Of a DNA stretch of 64,000 nt, positions 54,601-64,000 are shown piece after piece. Location: contig JALQBC010000011.1 of assembly GCA_023375675.1 (NCBI GenBank), forward strand, positions 992,001 to 1,056,000. The letters are read 5' to 3'. The notes below the pieces were generated by a model. It had not been told where the DNA came from. It worked only from the letters and a program-made list of their open reading frames with translations, and ran no database searches. The stretch is from Cytospora piceicola. Its lineage: Eukaryota; Ascomycota; Sordariomycetes; Diaporthales; Cytosporaceae. Positions within the stretch are counted from its first letter, which is position 1. Each line of letters starts with the position of its first letter. The position numbers were made by a program, and so were the translations under genes.

Positions 54601-55680
54601 TGGAAGTGGCCTCGGCACGTATCTACCTCCCAAGCCTTCGTCTCGCTCATGCGCCACAGCTTGACCAATCTGTCGTCGCCAGCAGACACGATCAGGGGCA
54701 TGGTTGGGTGGAAGGCAACCCAGTTGACTCCTCTATCATGACCCTCCAGGACGAACTTGACCACCGCATCCGTGTTGCCGAACATATCGGTTTGGTTCTG
54801 GTTGCCGCGTGCAACCTGTTCCTCGAAGGTCATGGATGTCGGGGCAGAGTGCTTCTTGCGCAGGCCGGAGATATCCCATACACGGACGGACTGATCCAAG
54901 GACGCAGAGACGACGAGGTCTTGAGTCGGGTGGAAGTTGGCGCACATAACATAGTGGTTGTGGCCAGTCATGGTGCAGATCAGGGATCGGTTCTGCCAGT
55001 TCCATATTCTGATGGTCTGGTCGTCGGAGGTGGAAATGATCCATGGAAGCTCGTGGTGGAAGAAGACAGTCCGAACGTAGTCCAGATGGCCGTTAAGCGT
55101 AAAGAGCTCTCTCCTCGTGGTCAAGGACCACACCTTGATCTTATAGTCGTCACCACCGGATACGAAGATGGGTTGTGTCTTGTGGAAGTCGACGCCTCGG
55201 ACAGGACCGCTGTGACCTTCGAGTCGATCGATTAAAGTTCCCATACGGTCTGTATTTGTAAAACATGATCATTAGCCATTATACAATGTTGTCCACGCAC
55301 CCGGGAAGACGTAGTCGTTAGCGGAACAAGTCGCGGGGATTTCAAGGCCCTCTCTCGTTGCTCGCACTAGAAGTCGCGCCCGTTGTGGTATTACACATTG
55401 TACGTACAGTCCCACAGCTGGATAGTCGAAGAGTGAAGGGATACCAGAATCCATGGTCTGCGATAGGCGGATGTCAGTTCTCGAGGAAGCGAGTCGACAC
55501 GGTGGGGTGGTCGTTGGAGCTTACCGCTTGGGGTGGAAAGCAATTCCCTTTGCGCGCGAGCTCTTGCTCTCGAACTATTTATCGAGGCATTGTCAGCATG
55601 GATCCTCTTCTACCCCGACAGGGGAGCTGGGAGAGACCAAAGATTAGACGGACCTTGGTGAGCATGCCTGATGAGGCCAT
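51650..55680 (-). CDS. COP1: Coatomer subunit alpha (alpha-COP)
   Basis: Minus strand, five exons: 55680-55654, 55574-55525, 55457-55408, 55249-51969 and 51892-51650, 1,216 residues, close to yeast Ret1 and human COPA. The first three exons are tiny (27, 50 and 50 nt) but restore the conserved start: MLTKFESKSSRAKGIAFHPKR, PWILVSLHSSTIQLWDY, RMGTLIDRLEGHSGPVRG. An N-terminal WD40 propeller (GHNHYVMCANFHP, GHDRGVNWVAFHP, GHFQNASGCLFHP) binds dilysine retrieval signals, followed by the second propeller-like and alpha-solenoid regions, an acidic linker (about residue 860) and the C-terminal COPI_C domain with a CTVCEVCEIGKHGSGL end. It forms the B-subcomplex of the COPI coat for Golgi-to-ER transport. 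The last intron has a perfect GCTAAC branch site. Confidence 0.95.
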
Positions 55681-56677
55681 GTTGGGCGGTGGTCTTGAAG
55701 CCTGGAGCTTCACATCCACTCAGGGAACTAACTGGAGGGAGGTTGCGATTGACGGAGTTCAAAGAGCCATGCGGTGGCCGTGGGCGCTTGATTACGTATG
55801 CGTTTATGATTTTATAAATTGAGATGCGTTAGGTCTCCTGAAAGTTGAAGGAATGAGTATTGGCCACCTGGTGCCGTGGTTGGGATGTTGAGTCCGTGGC
55901 TTGTTGTTGCTGTCCTGGGCCTTTCAGATGTCGAGAGTGGAAGCGTGGCCATCTGCGATGTGGCTTAGGTTGCTCTCTCGTCACAGGCTTGGACCGTGCA
56001 CCGTTGTTCTACACACTCTAGTGCCTAGTCTAGATAAGGTCATATACGGCGTATTCCCAGTGAAGATACTCAAATATACCCCCTTATCTAAAGGTGCACC
56101 GTTCTGTACTCACAGTACATATCCAATCGAGGTTTCAGACTGAATTAGACTGGCAATTCGAATATAGGCCCGTGTACGGAGCATAATCAAATCAATGCTA
56201 CTCCTAGGTGTATGAAAGCAGAACCTCTAATAAGGAAAAAGGTTATCGTGGGTGTGGTGGATTTGGTTATAAAGTGTACTCCCTGTGCTTTCTAGAAGTC
56301 AGTCTGACACCTCGATCTAGCCTCTTTGGGAGAGCTTCCACTTGTAAGGTGTTCACTTCCAGCGTCGAGTACATACATGGTAGACAAGACACAACCCAAG
56401 ACAACGACTGGAAGATTTCTTATTGATTTATCTACACTACGGCTTGGTGAATACCCAATTCTCTCGCCGGCAATAACAAACAACCGCCACCAAGCAGCTA
56501 ACGAAAGCAATGCAAGTATAGTGGAGCTTGCTGAGAAGTGGTGAACCCAAGCTTCCTAACCGAAGCCTCGAGGCTGTCTCCGGATTGCGCTCCGTTGGGA
56601 CTACTCCATCAACTCGAATTATTCCCTTTTCCAACATCGCATGGTCTTGTCAGCTTGATCACTAGTCAATTGGGACC
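55681..56677. other. Divergent intergenic region between alpha-COP and UGGT genes
   Basis: Both promoters must lie here. The fragment 55681-55822 shows open frames with no domain. No repeat or RNA gene is supported. Confidence 0.45.
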
Positions 56678-59600
56678 ATGATACGACTATCCCAGCTGCC
56701 ATGGGGCCTCGTGGCCTCGTTGCTGGCAGCAACAGTATTCGAGGCCAAGCCGGTTTGCGCGGGACCGTCTGTCGAGATATCCATGAAGGCAGCTTTTCCC
56801 TCGCCTCCATACTTGATAGAGCTACTGTAGGTCTTGCATGTATCCTGACAGAAGATGCAGCTGTAAGCTAATGGGAGGTCCAGAGAGACTGCCGCACAAG
56901 AGAATGCCTCTAGCTACTTCCCCCTTCTCGACCGGATCGCGGACGGCTATTTCGCCGAACTGACGACGGACAAGGATCTGTACGAATCATTTTTAAGCTT
57001 GTTGCAAGAAGATGGACACATTTCAAGCCCTGAGAGTCTCTCGACCTTCAAATTAGCTCTGTCAACGAGGTCGGCTGCCCCACGGATCGAGGCCCACTAC
57101 CAATATTATCAGACAGGCGTCGAACCCACGCTACAAGGAAATCAAGAAGGCTGCGATGCCTGGGTGGTGTGGAATAGCCAGCAGCATTGCCTCGTATCTC
57201 TGGACCCAGGTCAGGCTCGGGGTCAACTGTCGGACCGACAAGAGCGAGACTTGCCGTTTGACGTGTCTCTTGGCGATGGACCTAGCTGTATCTTGTATGC
57301 AGACTTGACGTCTCCTCGATTTGCGCCGTTCCATATGGTTTTGTCGGAGAAGGCGCGGAACCGAGAGTGCACCTATAAGCTCCGGCATCGTAGACTTTCC
57401 TACGAGTCTCTCGAGGCTTTGCCAGTCAGCGGGTACGGTGTCGAGCTTCAGCTGAAGAGGACCGATTATATTGTCATCGACGACCGCAAGGCAGAAGAAG
57501 CCAAGCCACAGGAGACTACGACCTCGGAGGTTGTGTTGGACGGGGAAGAAGATGTTGCGGATCTCAAGCCCCTATCTACATCCGAGCTGACCCCTCTTGG
57601 CCTCAAGGCTGCATCTTTTATCATGCAGAATGAGAAGCCTTTCGATACTCTGCTCAAGTTGACCCAAGACTTCCCGAAATACTCAACTTCGCTGGCTACT
57701 TACAATGTTTCAGAGGATTTATACCTGGAGCATAGGGCCAACCGTGCTCAGCTGGTGCCTACCGGGACCAACGTCCTGTGGATGAATGGTGTTCAAATCG
57801 TTGAAAGGCAAATGGACGCTTTTTCCCTGGTCGACTTGTTGAGACGCGAACGGAAGCTCATCAACGGCGTCACGGCCTTGGGATTGACCGGAGAGGAGGC
57901 TATTGACCTCATCGCCCACCAAGCGGTAGCTGCTGCCAAGACTACAGATGAGACCCAGAGGTTTATATGGCACGACGAGCCTGAGGACGGCAAGGTCATA
58001 ATCTACCTGAACAATATCGAGAAGGAGAAGCGGTATGAGGAGTTCACAAAGAACCTCGCGAGTGTGAGTGTACTCCTGAAGCCATGCTGATCGCTTTGCT
58101 GATTTCTGTAGCTTATCCAAGGTGGAGCGCCTGGATCTTTGCCCCAAATCCGCCGCGACATCCTCAACTTGGTCCTGCCTGTTGATTTTAGCAAGGAAGA
58201 AGATATCGTTCTGGTGGTGGAGCAGCTACAGACTTTCATCAAGCGCAAGCTTCCCGTGAGGTTTGGAATTGTCCCACTGGCTTTCACTGAAGCCTCCGAG
58301 CGCCAGTCCAAGATTGTTTACCATCTTGTTGAGACGTACGGCCTTGGAACATTGATGGCATACCTGCAGGCTGGTCTTGATGCTAAGACTATCGGAGACG
58401 CGGACAAGGGACTGTTCGATTCGACGATTGTCGACCGCACGTTGCGGGAGGATTTTACTGCTCTTTCTTTCGAGGAGGTGCTTGCCTCTGAGCACCATGA
58501 AGAGCAAACTAGACTCTCGCAACGCTGGGCTGAGCGGCTGAAAGTCAATGGACCGACTCCCGTTCTATTTGTCAACGGTCTTCCTATGCCACGTGTGGGC
58601 AACTGGTTATCGCCCATGAGCCAGCAGATCGGGGCCGATTTGCAGGCGCTCAGACAAGCATACTTCTATGGCGAGATTGAGGATAGCCAGTGGATCCCAG
58701 GATACTTTCTGGAAAATGCAGCCAAGCGACGCAACACCCTCATCTTCCCTAGCGACCCTAAGGCCCTCACGGTGCTCGACGTGAACAAGATGCACTTGGA
58801 GCACCCTGAACTCTTTGGGATGATTCCTGTTCTCGAACCATCTCCGGACTCAACCAAGGAAAACTGGGCAGTGTTGACTCTAGTGGTTGACCTAACCGAC
58901 CCAGAGGGTCTGAAGCTTGCAGCGTCCGCTCTGCAGTTCCGTGCCAGCAACCCAGGCGTGCGTCTGGATATCATCCACAATCCTGCTGATTCGACAGAAG
59001 CACACAAGGTCAACTCAGTGCTCAAGGCTGGCGAGTCTGACCTTGCGGCTGCCGACTCGGAAGCAATCTTGAAGGCCATTGTCGACACAGCTCAAGGCTT
59101 GCCAGACGATGATGACTTATACGATTCTGCCCTTCGCCAGTTTCTGTCCGCGGTGGGCATCCGACCTGGACAGAACATGCTCATCCTGAACGGCCGTATC
59201 ATTGGGCCTGTTCAGTCGGCTGCTGACATCGACGCGGATGATTACCAACTGTTCTTGGACGTTGAGCAGAGACTCAGGATCTTGCCAGTCTATGAGGCCA
59301 TCGAAGATCTCGGTCTGTCAGACAAGGTCTCTGGTCCTCTTGCTGCTGCCAAAGTCACCTCAATCACAGCACTGTCGACGATGCCCGATTTACCCGAGGG
59401 CTTATTCGAGACAGCATCCCCTCTGAGGATCTCCGCGTTCAACGTCTGGAACTCCAGCCACACAGCTTTTGAGGTTGGCGACAAGTCCACCGCGACAATC
59501 CATCTCGTAGCTGTTATCAACCCCGCCAGCGAACAAGGACAGAGATGGGTGCCCATCCTGAAGGTACTCTCTGAGCTCGATGGAGTGTATCTCAAGGTCT

Positions 59601-61294
59601 GGCTTAACCCGATGGACAAGCTGAATGAACTTCCTGTGAAGAGGTTTTACAGATATGTTCTCGACTCTGCCCCAACATTCGACGAGTCCGGGAAGGTCAA
59701 TGCTCTCGGAGCCGGATTCAAGGGCGTTCCCTCGGAAGCGTTGCTGAATGTCGGCATGGACGTGCCCCCTGCCTGGCTAGTAGCTTCCAAGGAGTCCGTT
59801 CACGATTTGGACAACCTGAAACTAAGCTCTATCAAGAGCAATGTCGAGGCTGTCTACGAACTCGAGAACATCCTCATCGAGGGCCACTCCAGGGAACCCA
59901 CTGGCGCTCTTCCTCGCGGCGCGCAACTAGTTCTCAGCACTGAAAAGGACCCCAAGGTTGCAGACACAATCGTCATGTTCAACCTAGGCTACTTCCAGTT
60001 CAAGGCCAATCCAGGCTTCTATAACATACAGCTGAAGGAAGGCCGCAGCTCTGAAATATACTACATTGAGAGTGTGGGCGCCAAGGGCTATAAATCTGTT
60101 CATGGCGACGAGGGAACCGAAGTGGCTCTGATGGACTTTATGGGTAAAACACTATACCCACGGATCAATAGGAAGCCAGGAAAGGAAAACGAGGATGTCC
60201 TTGAACCAAGTGCAGAGACAGGGGCCCTTGATTTCGTTAAGCAAGGATTCAAGTTCGGCAAAGACCTGTTTGGTGTGAAGACGAAATCTGCCTCGGATGA
60301 AGAGCACGCCGAGATCAATATCTTCTCGGTCGCCAGTGGACACCTCTACGAGCGTATGCTGAACATCATGATGCTCAGCGTCATGAAAAACACCCAACAC
60401 ACCGTCAAGTTTTGGTTCATCGAGCAATTCCTCTCCCCGGCATTCAAGGACTTCCTGCCCTCCATGGCCGAGGAGTATGGCTTCAGGTACGAGATGGTCA
60501 CCTACAAATGGCCCCACTGGCTCCGCCAACAGAAGGAGAAGCAACGCCAGATCTGGGGCTACAAAATCCTCTTCCTGGACGTGCTCTTCCCCCTGTCCCT
60601 CGACAAGGTCATCTTCGTCGACGCGGACCAGATCGTCCGCACGGACATGTACGACCTGGTACAGCACGACCTCGAGGGGGCGCCATACGGCTTCACGCCC
60701 ATGTGCGACTCCCGCGTCGAGATGGAGGGCTTCCGGTTCTGGAAGCAGGGGTACTGGGCCAGCTACCTGCGGGGCCTGCCGTACCACATCTCGGCGCTGT
60801 ACGTCGTGGATCTGCGCCGCTTCCGCGAGATCGCCGCGGGCGACCGGCTCAGGCAGACGTACCACACCCTCTCCGCGGACCCGAACTCGCTGTCGAACCT
60901 GGACCAGGACCTGCCGAACCACATGCAGTTCCACATCCCGATCCACAGCCTGCCGCAGGAGTGGCTGTGGTGCGAGACGTGGTGCAGCGACGAGACGTTC
61001 CCCGTGGCAAGGACGATCGACCTGTGCAACAACCCCCAGACCAAGGAGCCGAAGCTCGACCGCGCGAGGAGGCAGGTTCCGGAATGGACCAAGTACGATG
61101 ACGAGGTTGCGGCGCTGGACTCGAGGAGGAAGGGCAAGGGTTCTGCGGCGCCTGAGGGCGATGAGCAGAAGGTGATCAGGGGCGATGGCCAGGAGTTGAA
61201 GGAGGCAGAGGAGGGCCTGGAGAGAAACACTAAGAGTAGAGCATTTGAGGGGGAGGATCCATCGGCGGCGGGCCATGTCAAGGACGAGTTGTAG
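56678..61294 (+). CDS. gpt1: UDP-glucose:glycoprotein glucosyltransferase (UGGT)
   Basis: Exons 56678-56826, 56884-58063 and 58112-61294; introns of 57 and 48 nt; 1,503 residues, the family's usual size. The N-terminus (MIRLSQLPWGLVASLLAATVFEAKPVCA) is a signal peptide. The UGGT N-terminal folding-sensor region follows with ETAAQENASSYFPLLDRIADG, thioredoxin-like domains and beta domains. The C-terminal GT24 catalytic domain starts near residue 1174 (EINIFSVASGHLYERMLNIMMLSV) and holds the acidic donor-binding motif in FVDADQIVR (about 1280), then YWASYLRGLPYHISALYVVDL and LDQDLPNHMQ. The protein ends in KDEL, an ER-retention signal. UGGT re-glucosylates misfolded glycoproteins in the ER so that they re-enter the calnexin cycle. 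The GC-rich C-terminus generates a long antisense open frame. Confidence 0.95.
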
Positions 61295-61779
61295 ATGTGG
61301 AACTGTATAAGTATACATAGATCATGGGGAAATGATATTTGACGTCTTCTGCAGCTTTTGGTGGGACCGGTACCGGCCGCGCCCAGCAGCGAGTCCCAAT
61401 CAGATTTCACACTTACCTATGACACTGTACATGTAAATCCCCGCCTGAATTGTATTATTCGATTTGGTGACAGGCTGAATAAACAAGGTACAACAATAAC
61501 GATCGAGTCGGAATTAATCACCACCCTGACTAAGTACCAATCGTATCTATCATCGTGCCAGGCCCGGCCCGGTAGTGAACTCCACAAGCGGCAAGCCGGT
61601 TATAGTCGGGGCAATGACCCCTCGACTTGGACTCTTAAATGAGCTGGCTGTTCGCTTTGAAACTATTCTTGTCCCATCAAGAAGCAAAACACGTCGAACT
61701 AAACACCAATTCGTTGCCTCGAGCCCATAATCAACAAACGTCTCTAAACACCCCCTCAACTTGTCACCAAACAGACACT
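61295..61779. other. Intergenic region between UGGT and tautomerase genes
   Basis: 3' flank of UGGT and leader of the tautomerase gene. No further feature is supported. Confidence 0.45.
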
Positions 61780-62257
61780 ATGCCTCTCGTCAAGATCGAC
61801 ATGATCAAGGGTGTGCGGACGCCCGAGGAGATCAAGAAGCTGGCGGATGTCGTCCAAGAAATCATGCTCGCGCTCTTCGCAGCACCCCCGCGGGACCGAT
61901 ACCAGGTAACACGAACCGCCATCGTCTCCGGCAGAGCGGCAGATGCTCCTGAGGCGGTTTAAGACGCACGATTCACTGACAGTTGAACAGATAATCACGC
62001 AGCACGAGCCATATGAGATGATCTGCGAGGACACGAACCTGGGCCTGACCCGGACGGACAAGCTCGTCTTCATCCAGATCTTCCAGCAGGGCCGGGATGC
62101 CGCGAAGAAGCAGGCCGTCTACGCGGCGCTGGCCGAGCGCCTCGAGAAGGAGTGCGGCGTGCCCGGGTCGGACCTGATAATCTCCGTGGCTGCGAACACC
62201 AAGGAGGACTGGAGCTTTGGGCTGGGAAGGGCGCAGTTCTTGACTGGTGATCTGTGA
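61780..62257 (+). CDS. Tautomerase superfamily protein
   Basis: Exons 61780-61905 and 61991-62257 (85-nt intron, GTAACA donor, GAACAG acceptor), 130 residues. After removal of the initiator Met the chain starts with Pro (M-PLVKIDMIKGVRTPEEIKKL), the catalytic N-terminal proline of the tautomerase/4-oxalocrotonate family, and the size and sequence (DRYQIITQHEPYEMI, LVFIQIFQQGRDAAKKQAVYAALAERLEKECG, DLIISVAANTKEDWSFGLG) fit the two-module Tautomerase_2 group. The GLGRAQFLTG end matches the usual SFG-x-G-x-AQF motif. The physiological substrate in fungi is unknown. The ATG-proximal leader contains no competing start. Confidence 0.88.
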
Positions 62258-63415
62258 GGGGGGGTCGTGATGTTGATGATGAAAACCGACGGACCGACTC
62301 CGGATGTATGGTTCATGGCTTGCACAGTGATGCATTCTAAGACTATCCAAGCATGTAGTCACTCACCAATCAATACCCTTTCAGAAACCATCTCATATTC
62401 ACCGAAGCGCAGCTCCGCCACCATGTGGACTTCCAGGAGGCAACCTAAGGGATCAGTGTTGGGAGGCACAGCGCGCCCTACTGGGGTGATGGTCCGGGGG
62501 GGGGGTGTCAGGTCCAGATAACCCTAGCCCTTCTTTCAGCCGCATGCTAACCTAACGCCGACCCGTTCTCAACAACATCCTTCAACCACGTCTTCTCCGC
62601 AACCTTGACACAAGACACGGAAGTATGCAAGACATCCGATTTGAAAATCTCTGGTATTAACTCAAGACATTGCAAACGGTACAAAACCACATGTCAGCTT
62701 CCAAGTGGTCGATGCAAGCACTCGCCCGAGAAGCAAACTCCAAGCCGCCTCAGGCGATAATCATGGCCTCCGTTTGTGGCCTCACATGCATGGCAGGCCT
62801 CTTGCAGAGCAGTCCAAGCGGGGAGGGATCAGCAATAAGCAATGGAGTACCACTGAGAACGCCTTCCTTCTTCAGCCTATTAATCCGTTTGGATTTAAGG
62901 CAAAATGAGCTAGCATGTTTCATTCGTTATGCAAGAAATGTTGGTCTGGCTGAGTTGTAAACGGCGATAAGGTGGAGGGGGCAGCAGTCGGCCTCTCTGT
63001 TGGCTGGAGCCTTGATAAGGGGACAACCGAAACAGAGGCTGGCCACTGCCTAAACACGGCATGCTAGCAACTTGCTGTCGAGAAATCTGCCTCGCGGATC
63101 CCCAAGGCAGAAAAGGGTTTTGTTGTTTCCGGACCATACGAAGAAGCCCCGGGGCAAGGTCATTCATCGACTTTTGCTATTACAAAACGGCCATACTATC
63201 TCTCAAATTCTTCTCTGGTCACCACTTCTCGCCAACTTGAAATCATAGCAATCCCCTGCGTCCCATACTGGTCGAGCTGCCTCATAGTATTTCCCTTGCC
63301 CGTTCGAAGCAGGAGATCTGTTAAATCAACTGTGGTTGTACATCGATACTCTCTTGTGCTCGCCTCTTCTATACAATTCTATATCGGCTTCTACTCTTTC
63401 CTCCATTCCACAATT
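62258..63415. other. Intergenic region without a supported gene
   Basis: Contains a run of ten G near 62499-62508 and the leader of the gene at 63416. Short open frames (for example 62670-62960) show no domain. Confidence 0.45.
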
Positions 63416-64000
63416 ATGTCTACTCCAGGAGCGTTGGCCCGGCACGCGAGGTAGGACATCCCCATCGGCGTTGACCACATATATCCCTGCTAATCCTCTC
63501 GATATCAAGGGCCACAGGTCAACGTCGGAACGGTGACCCAGATGCTTGGCACACCAACACAAAGCACACAAGGCAGATATGCCACATTTTCCGAGACACC
63601 GGTCGCTGCCGCTTTGGCAACAAGTGCAAATTTCCCCATGTGCCTGGGAACCCGCAGCCAGTCGGTGTTCAAGTCCAAGCCCAAGCCCAGGCCCAAGAGA
63701 ATAACGCTGGTGGCCAGCTGAGTGAGGATAATTTGCGGGCTTGGAAGCGGATGCTTCATCATGGCACCCACTTACTGCGCCCGGACTACGCCACTGTAGG
63801 GCGGTTCTTCGGACTCGCGCTCGAACTCATGGAAGGGGACCTCGGTGCGTCTCAGGAGACCATCAGACTTCTCGCAACGGATCCCGGCCTCAACTTCATC
63901 AAGGCCATCACCGATCGACATATACTGGAAGCTACAACCTCCCAGGACAAGGTCAACCTATGGAGGATGCAGATTTCCCCCCTCTTCCGTCTCATCACCC
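63416..64000 (+). CDS. CCCH-finger protein, probably an NFX1-type helicase, 5' part only
   Basis: Exon 1 63416-63450 and exon 2 from 63510 through the window end, joined across a 59-nt intron with a GTAGGA donor, a TGCTAAT branch site and a TATCAAG acceptor. The frame stays open to base 64000, so the gene is cut by the window. The start reads MSTPGALARHARATGQRRNG. A CCCH zinc finger, CHIFRDTGRCRFGNKCKFPH (spacing 8-5-3), follows, then a Gln/Ala-rich linker and LRAWKRMLHHGTHLLRPDYATVGRFFGLALELMEGD. This N-terminal layout is the one I recall from fungal NF-X1-type zinc-finger/superfamily 1 helicase proteins (ZNFX1 relatives); the helicase itself lies beyond the window, so the name is tentative. 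The finger suggests RNA binding. Confidence 0.7.

Noticed and set aside
60152..61318. 388-codon antisense frame at the UGGT 3' end
   Set aside because: The coding strand carries the GT24 catalytic domain; the antisense text is a GC-bias artefact.
62490..62520. G-run followed by TGTCAGG, similar at a glance to the TIR element ends
   Set aside because: Only the homopolymer and a few bases match; no inverted partner was found nearby.
1..64000. CRISPR array, secondary-metabolite cluster or multi-gene defence system
   Set aside because: No regularly spaced repeats, no synthase-type core enzyme and no functionally linked novel gene set were seen; most genes are dispersed housekeeping genes.

Overview
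This is about 64 kb of chromosome from a filamentous ascomycete, most likely a Sordariomycete. The basis is gene-dense DNA on both strands, short introns (mostly 45-100 nt, GTRNGT donors, CTAAC/CTAAT branch sites), peroxisome-inheritance and chitin-synthase-regulator genes of the filamentous type, TACCTAGGTA-type intergenic palindromes, and one retroelement destroyed by C-to-T/G-to-A mutation of the kind left by repeat-induced point mutation (RIP). I cannot name the genus.

Layout, left to right: a CBS-domain Sds23 protein (+); Inp1 (-); a multi-pass membrane protein (+); a seven-exon formamidase (+); the OTU1 deubiquitinase (-); an acidic low-complexity gene with a broken or unresolved model (+); an RSC-complex subunit with two bromodomains and a BAH domain (+); a 6,455-bp RIP-degraded Ty1/copia relic with 166-bp LTRs and an intact 5-bp target duplication (18894-25348); an NYN-domain protein (+) whose promoter carries a duplicated CCAAT module; a C2H2 zinc-finger protein (+); a GT25-like glycosyltransferase (-); an orphan membrane glycoprotein (+); a pol III-like element; a mitochondrial carrier (-); a small TIR element; Rad54 (+) with its start codon split by an intron; the Skt5/Chs4 chitin-synthase activator (+), whose CaaX box is made by its last intron; an orphan membrane protein (+); proteasome subunit Rpn12 (+); alpha-COP (-); UDP-glucose:glycoprotein glucosyltransferase (+); a tautomerase (+); and the 5' part of an NFX1-helicase-like gene with a CCCH finger (+), cut by the window end.

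Most genes are conserved housekeeping functions: secretion and ER quality control (alpha-COP, UGGT, OTU1, GT25), chromatin and repair (RSC, Rad54), proteolysis (Rpn12), wall synthesis (Skt5) and peroxisome inheritance. They do not form a cluster with a shared pathway. I saw no convincing new multi-gene system. The most unusual material is the retroelement relic (including a plus-strand acidic-type tract opposite its pol gene), the three-copy TIR element near 38.2-38.7 kb, the pol III-like element near 36.4 kb, and the splice-dependent ends of Rad54 and Skt5. All exon borders were read by eye from splice signals, reading phase and recalled family similarity.
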